From contig OU015568.1 in assembly GCA_907165135.1 (NCBI GenBank), forward strand, positions 2,426,501 to 2,490,500: a stretch of DNA of 64,000 nt, in the 5' to 3' direction. The translations under genes were made by a program, and so were the position numbers. This DNA comes from Oikopleura dioica. Lineage: Eukaryota; Chordata; Appendicularia; Copelata; Oikopleuridae. This document shows positions 54,904 through 64,000 of this stretch, in pieces; the stretch's first letter is position 1, and the number at the start of each line of letters is the position of its first letter. The notes beneath the pieces were generated by a model that worked only from the letters and a program-made list of their open reading frames with translations, made no database searches and was not told the origin of the DNA.

Positions 54904-57780
54904 CTCAGTAATCATCAAAACTAGCGCTTCTAGCCTTCAAAACGTCAAGTGCTGGCTTCGGCGACTCGCGTCCAAATCTTTCCGTCCTGTAGCATCGAGA
55001 AATGAAAGGGTATTCATCAAGAACTGATTGATCTTCTTCCCAGCAGCATCCCATTGAAAGACATTCTTCCCTAAAAATATGATTGAAGAACTAAATGATA
55101 TGATTTAAATACCTGTTTGGCTCCTCGAGAGGGCTTCTTCGCTGAGCAGTTGCATACAGTAAGCTGTCAACGCGAAGATTGCAGCTAAGGCGGGACTCGT
55201 AAAAATCCTTTATTCGGTAAGGATTGTCATTGCTTTTGATAGGTTGAAAATTATAAGAACCATAAGCGCAAAAAAAATATTTTGTAAACATATTTAAAAG
55301 ACCTTTTTTTGATGAAGAAGTATTACTACATATAACATCGATGTTCTCCGATAACCAGACGTTAGAGCATAATTTCAACCCGTATTCAATCTCCCGCAAA
55401 CGCCCGAATCGGCCCAAGCATATCTTGATAGTCCGTTTCAACAGTTGATCCGTCCATATCTCCGATTCTCGTCGCTTCCTCAGCTCTCGAAAGTGGCAGA
55501 TAGCATTTTACATCAATATCTGCCTCTTCATAGCAGCAGCCTCTGATAGCCACGCAATGAAACTAAATCATATTTTTATGAACGGGTTTTCGGAGAAAAC
55601 TAATACTTTGGTGATGCCAGGAAAGCCGCAAGAAATTCGATCGTTTGCCAAAACGGATGTCTTTTGCGTGAGCTGGAAATACTCCCAAATGTCGGGCTCA
55701 AGATTGAAACCGAAGCGGAACAATTTTGGGCAGTCAACTGGCTTTGGGAAATTGCCAAAGGGTTGGACTTCGAGACTGTATTGGTTGTAGTAAATGAAGA
55801 AGGTATTGTAGTAGCACAGAGGAATGTCATCAACTCCCTCTGAAATTCATGTTGAGTTTGATTCACAGAGTATTTACTTACTATTGGGATCTCCAAGAAG
55901 CTCTTGAACTTCTTCATCTTCCACAAGTCTAGTCTCATCAATCGGATTGAAGCAGCAATAAGGGATTGAAGCACACTGTTCTGGAGTAATATCGCTTCCG
56001 AATTGCATTCCGCAAGGGTATCTATTCACTGGATCCACCAATAAACACGTATCTTGAAAAAGATTTATAAAAAGTACTTTTCATCGAGTTTTACCGTATC
56101 CAATTGTTTCCAAGTGCGCGTAGTAAAGCTTCTGGCCCGGATAGATCCCCTTCGGGAGAATGCTTATATCGGGCTCGAAGGAATCCTCGGTAATGAAACC
56201 ATTTCGAGACTGGAACATCAAGTCCATTAGATCTTCCTTTCTCCCACCTTCGAAAACGTACTCAATCATCTTGGCTGTCAGTTGATCAACTTTGCTGTTG
56301 TCTACGATCGACTCAATGTAGAGTTGTTGTAAATCGACATTGCTAAAATAAACTTGAAAATAGTGTAATCAAGGGTGAGTCGAACCTGGCATCGGTAGTA
56401 CCCATAATGAGGGAGATCATACTAGGAGTCAATCGACGACCACGGTTCAGCCAGCTGAACAATTGAATTCGATCAGGGGCAGTGAGATCTTCCGGTTGAG
56501 AAAGAAGGAGAGGAATCAGTCCATCAGGAAGACCTAGAAAAGCATTTGAGAGACCATAAAGAACCTTTTTTAACGATTTTTATTGTTTTTTACTGATTAA
56601 ATAATATGATAATTCAAAAAAACATGAAGCATCATATACTAAGCTTAAGCGATTTCATAAACTTACCCATTCCAGCGAGAACAAATTCATTGAGTTTATC
56701 TGCCCGGAAATCCCCATTATCCAGCGAGTAAATTTCTCCGAGCTCATCTCCAAGGACTTGTTTCATCGCCATTTCCGAGAAAAATCCACCAGCAGCTTCG
56801 CCCTTCGGGTCTATAATAGCGTCAGCAATGAGTCCCATGTCAGGTAGAGTGTCAGAGCTCGTTCCAGAAATGATCAGATAAGGAAAGAGCTTTGCAAGCG
56901 TGTTATCTCTATCAATCATGCGTTAATTTTAGTAAAGATTAGTTTTTCGTGCCTTTTTTGGCCATTCGCTCCGACCATATTTTCCACTCCTCCTGTTCCA
57001 CAAATGCATTCATCGCCATCGGGTAGTGTCCCTATGCAGCCAGGAACCGGGTCCCACATCATGAACATAAAAGGCGAGAGATCAACTGGCTCGCCTCGGT
57101 TCTCCATGGCGCGGATGAGAGACTGCATCATGAGAAGGTCACGAGGCTTGTGATTGCAGCGACATTCCAGGCCACTTTTTAAGAGGTTTTTCAACATGCT
57201 TATAAGCTTATTTTTTTGTAGTAAATATTTCGTCTGTTAGTTGTGTTAGTGAAACCTTGCCAAAGTCGCAACTGTTACTCATCATTTGCAACATTTGCAT
57301 CAGATTAATCGTGCTTTCACTTTTGTTAATTTCTGGGTTAGCCTGTTGCGCCATTAGCAGCATTGTCATAAGCGGATCTTTAGCTGTGTTACCGGAGAGA
57401 AAGAGTGGCAGCATTGGAGACATGTTCTTTGTCTGGCTAGGGTTTGAGAGCATCATCAGCGTCATTGGGTCCATTTTGTTCTTGTTGTCGGACAGGAGGG
57501 ACATCATGAAGGGATTGATGTTGGAGTTGTCGCCGAGCATCATCGACACTAGAATTTAATCATGAAGAAGATTTGAGTCAAAAAGTAACCCTTTGATTGC
57601 CGATCTTTTTTGGCATGAATAAGATATTGACACCCTTATTTTCTTAACAAGACAAATTTTAAAAACCTTATTTTTGTTCAATCAGTTAAGTAATAACTTA
57701 CACATAAACGGATCCGACCCAATTTGAGCATTTGCTGTTCCACTAATGGCAGATAAGATAAAACTTCCAGACAATTTCAT
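54904..57780 (-). CDS. Secreted protein with Met-rich N-terminus and three P-type (trefoil) domains
   Basis: Exon 1 ends near 57755 and encodes a signal peptide (MKLSGSFILSAISGTANA). Exon 2 (to ~57260) is Met/Leu-rich ('PMTLMMLSNPSQ', 'DPLMTMLLMAQQ'). Later exons hold repeats such as 'GLPDGLIPLLLSQPED', then three trefoil-like units: 'YPCGMQFGSDITPEQC', 'SCGFPGITKFHCVAIRGCC' and 'REECLSMGCCWEED'. Known exon borders include 54904-55070 and 55113-55207. Most joins are GT-AG in frame. Two joins (near 56930-56990 and 55210-55480) are not fully settled, so the exact length is not given. Trefoil proteins are secreted, mucus-associated and disulphide-rich. A house or mucus component is inferred. Confidence 0.72.
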
Positions 57781-57850
57781 TTCTCTCTATTTCCGCGATC
57801 TCTTTCAACAAACGAACGGATGCCAAAGAATCGTTTAGTTTAAAAGTGCG

Positions 57851-57857
57851 CTTATAT
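57851..57857 (-). promoter_or_regulatory. TATA box (ATATAAG) of the trefoil/Met-rich gene
   Basis: Minus-strand ATATAAG lies about 72 nt upstream of the ATG at 57780, the same spacing as for the EF-hand and 408-aa genes. Confidence 0.5.
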
Positions 57858-58121
57858 CTTCGCTTATTAGATAACAATTTGACAATTTCAGTCAATTACA
57901 AGAAGCGAGCTTCTAACAGCCACGTTTCCGCAATTTTCCGAGAGAGCTGCGCCTAATTTACTACCCATTTTCGGAGAATCAAAAATTCATGACTTCGCGA
58001 TCCAGGGTTATTCAGCCGAAAATTCTAGAGCGTGGCGCTTATGAAATATAAATGACATACGAGAAGTGTTAAAATCATCCCTTTGTTTTATTTCCAATAT
58101 TTGATTGCACAGTTTAACTAA

Positions 58122-59011
58122 CTAGTTGGTTGAACCTTGGGAAGATAAAAAATTTTCTAGGGAAGAGTCAACGGGCGAGGACCAATCTTCATAGTTTACA
58201 TAATCTACTATTAGTAGTGGCTCTTCAGCTGGCTGTTTGTTTCGTTGAATATGTTCGCACATTTCTTTATAAAGTTTATCTGGTCGAGCAAGCATCTTTT
58301 CATCATCCTTGTCTCGGTTTTCATTGAACAAAATGCCAGTTTTTGTTGCGAAATCATCAATTTCATAGAAATGCGCATTGTTAAGCCTTGAAATGTAATG
58401 GGTAAAATCATGAATAACATGTACCTGATGGGAATAAGTTCAACGCCCAAGAAAGGATCTATATTTTGATTCAATTGTTGAGCATGACGACTCCCAAAAT
58501 ATCCGAGCTCGTCATACCTATCTTGAAATCTCTTCTTGTCATCTTGAAATTTTCTCCTTGCACCTTCATCAAGAATCGAGACAAAAAAGTGATGAAAACT
58601 CTCATCTCTTTGAGAGGGATGTGATTGAAATGGAATGCTGTCAAGCTCATGAACCCATTTCTTTTCGAAAACAAAGTTAGGAAAGCCATTTTCAAATATT
58701 TTTTTCTCCTCCGAGGCACTGGTTGATGCAGATGACAGAAGATGTGTCCGACGTTGATTGGAATCATAAAACACACTTAGATCTATGAAAACGAATTCAA
58801 TTTGCTGCATCATATCATAGTTGTTTCGGATAAGTTCGAAGTCTTCAAGAAATCGAAAAATTCTCTCCCATTGTGGCTGTGATTTGCCAGGTTCCCAAGG
58901 CTCTTCCAACGAAAGAACGATCCGGATCTTCATTTTCTCTTGAAAGCATGCTCGAAAGTCGTACAAATCTTCGGCCAAAATAAGTGAAAATAGATAAATC
59001 AAAAACTTCAT
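58122..59011 (-). CDS. Secreted protein, tandem family member 1 (283 aa)
   Basis: Exons 58425-59011 and 58122-58386 are joined by a 38-nt GT-AG intron in phase 2. A signal peptide (MKFLIYLFSLILA) is followed by 'EDLYDFRACFQEKMKIRIVL' and 'IRNNYD...IEFVFID'. Near the end 'VELIPIR' and 'RPDKLYKEMCEHIQR' are shared with the gene at 59829-60954, so the two are tandem paralogues. Alternating hydrophobic strands and helices, with the terminal 'IEVIPIG'-type strand, recall a von Willebrand A fold, but no DxSxS metal site is seen. I do not assign the family. The mature protein is acidic. Confidence 0.75.
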
Positions 59012-59250
59012 TTTCAACTCCTCGAACGAATTTTACGCTAAATTTCTCCGAGCTCAAATAAAGAGTTCTGTTTTCTCAATTCTTTTAACATCCGTGCATT
59101 GAATCGCCCATTGTCGTTTGGGATACGCTTCTCTAACAAAATCATTTAATAGATTATTAAGCGATTGTGGATGTTTGTAAGATAATCTTATTTTTTATTC
59201 ACAGAAATTTAAAGGGATACTGTCTGTTATCGTTCGAGTTTTAGGTTTAT

Positions 59251-59451
59251 TCAGTAGTCGGTTTCATGGACTTGATCTGAAAAGAGAATCTTCTCTATTC
59301 GTAGAATAAAAAAAGACTTACTGTTCAATTTCATATTTACAAAAAAGTGAACAAGGTTTTCGCATCTTCTCGCGCTTTCCATAAAAGGATGGAGGTGTCC
59401 TTCGTGATTTTTTGTCAACTTATGAAGTGTCGCTTTCATACACTTGGTCAA
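59251..59451 (-). CDS. Possible small gene, unrecognised
   Basis: The frame reads 'LHKLTKNHEGHLHPF...' and may splice (donor GTAAGT at about 59322, acceptor ending at about 59280) to a short end at 59251. A possible first exon near 59540 has a weak donor, and no signal peptide is seen. It lies between two secreted paralogues. Could be chance. Confidence 0.22.
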   Translation of the reverse strand: MTKCMKATLHKLTKNHEGHLHPFMESARRCENLVHFFVNMKLNSKSFFILRIEKILFSDQVHETDY

Positions 59452-59828
59452 GGCTAAAGATCTGCTTGCAACTTGTTTTTATCAAAAAAGTTTCTTCAAC
59501 CGGACCTGAAAGTGTATCGACGAAACATCATAAATGCTATAAAGGCTGCTGAATGCAATTGACGGAAAAATTCTATGATCATCTATTTCCCCTTCCTTAT
59601 TAAGACTTGCCAGTGAAATATGCATTTTTCATGATGTTGCGATTCGCCTAATGCTTTAATACTGACACGAGTTTTGCTTGTAGCTAACAACTTTTAAGAT
59701 TTCCAAAAATAAACAATTAAGAAGGCTTGTTCCATCGACTGTTTCACGTTCAGACAAACTTGGCTTGTACCAAGGCAAAGATCAAGGCATCTGATTGTGA
59801 ATATGTAATTATGAGTTTTCCTGACAAT

Positions 59829-60954
59829 TTATTCAGACTTAGTTTTTCCGATTAGGGATGAAATAAGCTCAAGTTTGTCCCGCAAAAGTTGGTCTTTTCG
59901 CTGAATACTCTCGCACATTTCTTCGTACAGTTTATCAGGTCGAAGAAGCACTTCTATGTCGTCTTTCATTCGGTTTTTGTTGAACTCATTTTCAGGTGAA
60001 AGCATCTCAATCTCCTCTTCATCAGCATCGAAAAGCCTGAAGAATAGGTCTCTTGCAAGAAATTAAAAGAAAACTTACCCAATAGGAATAACTTCGATAT
60101 TTTCGCTTCTTATCCGTTCGGCAAATTTAACGAGAAAATCATCATTTTCTATCGCAGTCATGAAGAAATTACCGCTTGGTCGGATCATAACGATCACATA
60201 GAACTTATAGAAAGAACTTTCTTTCAGTTGTGATTGTTCAAACGGTAGACGGCGGGTTCCATTCTTTGTGAAGAATGATTCTTTTTTCAAAGAATGGTTC
60301 TTTTTCGCAAAGAATCATTCTTTTTTAAGAATACCTGAAACAACGCATAAAAGACAGTCAAAAGTTCAGAAACAAAATTCTGTTAATGCAAATAACTCAG
60401 GAGCGAGTGTGCGCTTCGCGCCAGTTATCAGGGAAACTCCAGAGAGTTTGATATCCAAGAATTTTTATATATCCGAAAAACCTATTTTTACCTAATTTTC
60501 TCTAGAATATTGAGAAAAAGAATGATTCTTTAAAAAGAATGGAATCCGCCGTCACCCGTTCAAACCATCTCATTTCTTCCCAAATTTGCTCACTACAATC
60601 AAATTCTGTCAGATCTTCGTTGGCGACTTCAGATTCTTTGAGATTTATTTTTCCGTTGCTGAAAAGTTTTTCTTCGCCATAAGAAGAATCCCATTTAGAG
60701 CTTTTCTTCGTTATTGCGACGCCTTTTTTGTTCATATTCTCGAAAATTGTGAATCTGATTGGCTGAGAATCATCATAATTATTTCTGATTCGTTCGAGCT
60801 CTTCAAAAAACTCATATAAGCGCGTTGCATTTGCTTCATTTTCCGGAATTTCCGCAAAGATGTTGATCGCTATCTTCTCTTGAAAACACTCTCGAAAATC
60901 ATAAAGTTGCTCTTGTGCAAAAACAAATGCCCAGATAAAAATGAAAAAATGCAT
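59829..60954 (-). CDS. Secreted protein, tandem family member 2 (263 aa), interrupted by a MITE-derived intron
   Basis: Exons 60556-60954, 60079-60263 and 59829-60036; 399+185+208 nt gives 263 aa and every phase fits. A signal peptide (MHFFIFIWAFVFAQ) is followed by 'EQLYDFRECFQEKIAINIFA', 'ERIRNNYDDSQPIRFTIF', 'RIRSENIEVIPIG' and 'RPDKLYEEMCESIQR', all matching the paralogue at 58122-59011. The first intron (60264-60555) lies entirely within a hAT-like MITE, and the paralogue has no intron at the matching place. The second intron (60037-60078, 42 nt) matches the paralogue's position and phase. Function unknown. Confidence 0.75.
60244..60557. mobile_element. hAT-like MITE inserted in a coding exon (314 bp)
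   Basis: A perfect 8-bp target duplication GTTCAAAC flanks it (60236-60243, 60558-60565). The TIR is about 24 bp and imperfect: GGTAGACGGCGGGTTCCATT against GGGTGACGGCGGATTCCATT. The interior repeats AAGAATGATTCTTT in both orientations and has no transposase. On the minus strand a GT donor at element bases 3-4 and an AG about 20 bases from the far end give an in-frame intron; the flanking element bases become codons. Confidence 0.85.
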
Positions 60955-61044
60955 TTTGAACTCGAAATACGGCTTGAAAAGACGATTTGGGAATAAAACT
61001 ATTCAGCAAACAGTTTATTCAAATAAAAAATCCGAAATGATGAT

Positions 61045-61708
61045 TCAGATGTTTGATCTGTTGACGTACAGGTCAAAGAACATTTCAATCAGCTGGTAGT
61101 GAAGCTCGATGAACTCGACGATGTTGTCCAAGATGTCGATGAAGTTCTTGGCGGACTCAAAGTTATTGCCGCAAATGTCAAAGCCAGTAAAATCTTCAAA
61201 CCAGTAAAACTAAAACAGAAAATATTTCTTTGTCGAGATTTTTCAGCAATACGTCATTATAAAAGTTGCAAAGATCATCGATGATATCGTCGATTTCGAA
61301 GACAAACTCGTCGATGAAATCAACAAAGAATCTCATAAGCGAAGATGTTTGATCGATAAATTCCATAGCAATCAGCTCATCCCAGTTCTGAATCTTTGCC
61401 AGATCGGTTGTAACGTAAGTCCAGTAGTTTTCAGAGCGATTTTGAACTTCTGACACAAACTCAATTGTGTCGTAAGTAAGTTGAATGCTCCTTAATTTGA
61501 TAATCAATAACTCCCTTATTTTTAGCGAAAACCGTGTAAGAGCAACAGCAGCAGCATTTATCTGTTGAATAGTCGTTGCTCTCCTCAATCTCTGAATCTC
61601 ATACGGACCCTCATGCTCTTCTATAAGTGCTTGTATCAAGTCCTTTTGGAAATTTCTCTCCTGCCCAGAAGCAAAGCTGAAAAACGTAAAAAACCAAAGC
61701 TTCTTCAT
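61045..61708 (-). CDS. Secreted helical protein, unrecognised (206 aa)
   Basis: Exons 61253-61708 and 61045-61209 are joined by a 43-nt GT-AG intron in phase 0. A signal peptide (MKKLWFFTFFSFASGQ) is followed by long amphipathic, Glu/Asp/Phe-rich helices ('IQRLRRATTIQQINAAAV', 'FVDFIDEFVFEIDDIIDD', 'NFIDILDNIVEFIELHYQ'). Only one or two cysteines are present. A TATA-like GATAAAAG lies about 90 nt upstream on the minus strand. It sits in the cluster of secreted genes. No domain is recognised. Confidence 0.7.
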
Positions 61709-61996
61709 TTTTTCTCGATATTCAGATTATCGAGACAAGGTAGCTCAACTTCATTCAGTTCGATTTTGGAGACCATTGTTTCAGATCAAATAGAGACTTT
61801 TATCCGAGCTTCCGATTTGCTTGAGTTCCAGATTTGAATGAAGAGATTCATTCTTTTACGCAAAATTCGTGACCTTTTGATTTTTTCATTTGTTTTTATT
61901 CATAAGTTTAAAAATAAACGAGAAGATTTTGACATAAATACTGATGCAGAATTCAGTGGTGAAAAAGTTTCATTTTAGGTTTCATCAAGTTATTCT

Positions 61997-62897
61997 TCAT
62001 CCAAAAATAGTAGGAGTTGGTTCGCATCGCTGTTGTCCGTTGAACATCATCATGAAGAAGAGAAGATTCTGGTTGTCCGAGTCATCATCCATCAAAAGCA
62101 TTGGGAGGATCATATCGGCGTTCATTCCAGTTCCAGGAGCTTGAGATTGCATCGCCATCATCAGAACAAGGAGATCAGTATCGAGATCAGAATCGTCGTC
62201 GGCCAAAAGAAGGGGAAGCATGAGATTGAAGTTGTTGTCGAATCCTTCAAAGAAGAGTCGTTTTTTACTCTTTTTCTTAGACGAATTTACCTTGTTGGGA
62301 GTCAAGACCGCCAGACATGGAGCTCATCAGGACCATCAACATAAGGTTATCCGCTTCCATGTCGTCAGAGAGCAAAAAGGGAAGAATCATGTTCATGTCG
62401 ACAGTTCCCTGGCCACCCATAGTCTGCATCATCATCATGAGCATGAGAGGATCTTAAATATTGTTGAAAATTACTCAAGCAACAAAGACGGGTTTACCTG
62501 TAGAATTATCATTTCTAGAGTCGGAAGACATCATCAACAGCGGCAAAAGATTATGAAGCTGACCAGCCGTAGAAACGCTGCAATCTTTCTGAGTCATTGT
62601 CGAAAGCAAAAATAAATTTTTGAAATCAATGTCTCCCGAAAAGTCATCATCGCCCAAGAGAAGCATAGGTAGAATAGCATTGAAGTCGTTCACATGGCCA
62701 TTTTCTTGCATGAGCATCATCATGAGCAGATCGGAATTCTCCGAGCTTCCGAGATCGTCAGAGAGCATCAGAAGAGGGAGTAATTGGGAGAGTTGCTGGT
62801 CTTGGGAAGAGCCAAGATTCTGGTTTTGGAACATCATCATCATGAGCAACTCATCCATTGCGAAGCTGAAGGTGAAAAAGAGGCTGAAAATCTTCAT
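61997..62897 (-). CDS. Secreted Met/Leu/Asp-rich repeat protein (269 aa)
   Basis: Exons 62498-62897, 62291-62452 and 61997-62244; all joins are GT-AG in phase 1 and 810 nt gives 269 aa. A signal peptide (MKIFSLFFTFSFA) is followed by about six units of ~40 residues built as 'ILPMLLLGDDD' then 'LLMMMLMQ', for example 'LLPLLMLSDD', 'MILPFLLSDD', 'LMLPLLLADDDSD' and 'MILPMLLMDDDSD'. Met content is extreme for a secreted protein. The same style of sequence forms the N-terminus of the trefoil gene at 57 kb. Repeats of a hydrophobic strand plus acidic cluster could self-assemble or bind Ca2+; that is inference. Confidence 0.8.
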
Positions 62898-63126
62898 TTT
62901 CCTGATTTTTTCTCTGAGGTAGTGGACTGAATCTGCAACTGAGAGTAAATCTGGCCTGACGAAGAATCGCGGCCCTTTTAAAACATAGATTTTGGCGCTA
63001 GAATGCGATCGAACCGGCTGATTTGTCGCCAGGATAACTAGAGCGTGAAGGTCGATTGCTGCTGATAAGACGAATTTGGGGCCGAAAATATTGAGTTTTT
63101 TATTGCGCAGTTGGTTCGAAATAATT

Positions 63127-64000
63127 CTAGCAATTCCATCGAGATCTGTAGCCAGACCAGTCGTTGATGACCTTATTCCAGTTACCATATCCTTGAGAGG
63201 GGTTTTGACAGACGCTGTCGAAGATTGCCGCTCCGCCGTAATAGGTATTGGAGAAAGTTGACGCGGACATGAAGTTGTCACCTTGACAATAGAAAAGGAT
63301 TCAATAGGGATTGTTTTACCTGAGGATTGATTCTGGTCGCTTTGGTTTTTCTGCATGTAAACCCACGAGTAGTTGTTGTTGGAGCCGTATAAAATGGTTA
63401 TAGATATCTTTGCTCGGTAAATTCTCTAGTTTAAAGTTTTAACCAGTCCCTGTGTAACAGAACGCGTGCCAGTAAAATTCAGGAATATCAACATTATTCT
63501 TGCTCGAGTCGTTTCCATTCATTGTTCCAACTTTTCCATAAGTTCCGACGATGATCCAGACGTCCTCGTTGTTGATTTCTTCTTCCATAAATTTTCTGAC
63601 CATGCATTCCAGCTGATTCCAAGCTTGTTGGTTGAAAGTGGAGTATTGTGGGCTGACGTTGGTGAGGGTGAAGGTTGATTTGGCTGCGTCTTCGTTTTGG
63701 TTCATCAGGGCGTTGGGGATTAGATGGCCTCGGTCGATTCCGATTGCAGCGTTGTTTCCGAGGTAGTCGTTGTCCTTTGTAACAAAATGATTATGAGAGA
63801 AGGAGGAGAAAAAACCTGTGGCTGCCAGTGATCGCAGTTGCCATAATTAGAGCTTCCGACGCTGGAGAGGTTGGAGTAGAAGGATGTAGTGGAAGAGGGA
63901 GTGCTTGTTCCGCAAAGACCGTTGCACATGTAGTGCCAGTTTGAACTTGGCCGAGGATAAGTCGATGCATATTTGTTTCGACTTATGAAATATTAGGTTT
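63127..64000 (-). CDS. DNA/RNA non-specific endonuclease (NUC family), 5' end beyond the window
   Basis: Exons 63816->64000, 63444-63774, 63320-63412 and 63127-63281 (stop at 63127), GT-AG and in frame. The catalytic motif DRGHL is present ('IDRGHLIPNALMNQ'), followed by the family's 'NVSPQYSTFNQQAWNQLE', 'VWIIVGTYGKVG' and 'FYWHAFCY'. These define the secreted Serratia/endonuclease-G-like ββα-metal nucleases, with the His of DRGH as general base and the downstream Asn as metal ligand. The N-terminal part visible is 'NWHYMCNGLCG' with Ser-rich sequence. Likely an extracellular nuclease for digestion or defence. The start and signal peptide are outside the window. Confidence 0.85.

Noticed and set aside
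62033-62615. Plus-strand His-rich frames opposite the Met-rich gene
   Set aside because: They are the antisense of Met/Asp codons (ATG gives CAT), so His-rich shadows are expected.

Overview
The window looks like nuclear DNA of a larvacean tunicate, most likely Oikopleura or a close relative. The reasons are the chordate axonemal and receptor genes, very small introns (many 36-66 nt), several GC-AG and possibly other non-canonical splice sites, tightly packed genes on both strands, a Ty3/gypsy element and many short inverted-repeat transposons. The species is inferred; no marker gene proves it. Gene models were built by hand from frame continuity and splice signals. Where I quote summed exon lengths, they divide by three.

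Layout. 1-3735: 3' part of a Ty3/gypsy retrotransposon with two frameshifts and a 193-bp 3' LTR. 3736-9795: gene-poor, with a CGCAG-rich block and a GAGCT array. 9.8-13.6 kb (+): UNC5-like receptor without the usual cytoplasmic domains. 14.7-15.8 kb (+): four-TM TMEM179-like gene. 16.5-22.1 kb: small secreted proteins (thrombospondin type 1, EF-hand) and a 408-aa secreted protein with an HxD...H signature. 22.3-26.2 kb: mostly unresolved. 26.2-31.8 kb (+): BTB-BACK-Kelch gene. 32-38.5 kb: a 63-aa secreted peptide, a GT31-like glycosyltransferase, a SET-domain methyltransferase with a tRNA-Glu inside its locus, and a 170-aa basic-tailed protein. 38.8-54.6 kb (-): a complete inner-arm axonemal dynein heavy chain of the DNAH3/7/12 type, including an 8.3-kb exon and a pair of 122-nt duplicated exons. 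54.9-64 kb (-): a run of signal-peptide genes (Met-rich plus trefoil protein, two tandem paralogues, a helical protein, a Met/Leu/Asp repeat protein, a DNA/RNA non-specific endonuclease cut by the window edge).

The most interesting signal is transposon-born introns. Two hAT-like MITEs with perfect 8-bp target duplications sit inside coding exons (27644-28194 in the BTB-Kelch gene; 60244-60557 in a secreted-protein gene). In both, a GT-AG intron using sites in the element, or in the element plus its target duplication, restores the frame. Other MITEs lie in existing introns: a TA-flanked element, a nested pair beside the duplicated dynein exons, and a TTAA-flanked foldback. Second in interest is the equal-length, equal-phase duplicated exon pair in the dynein linker, which predicts mutually exclusive splicing.

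The secreted genes at the right end share signal peptides, several have TATA-like boxes 40-90 nt upstream of the ATG, and two share Met-rich sequence. This would fit extracellular matrix or larvacean house proteins, but that is inference.
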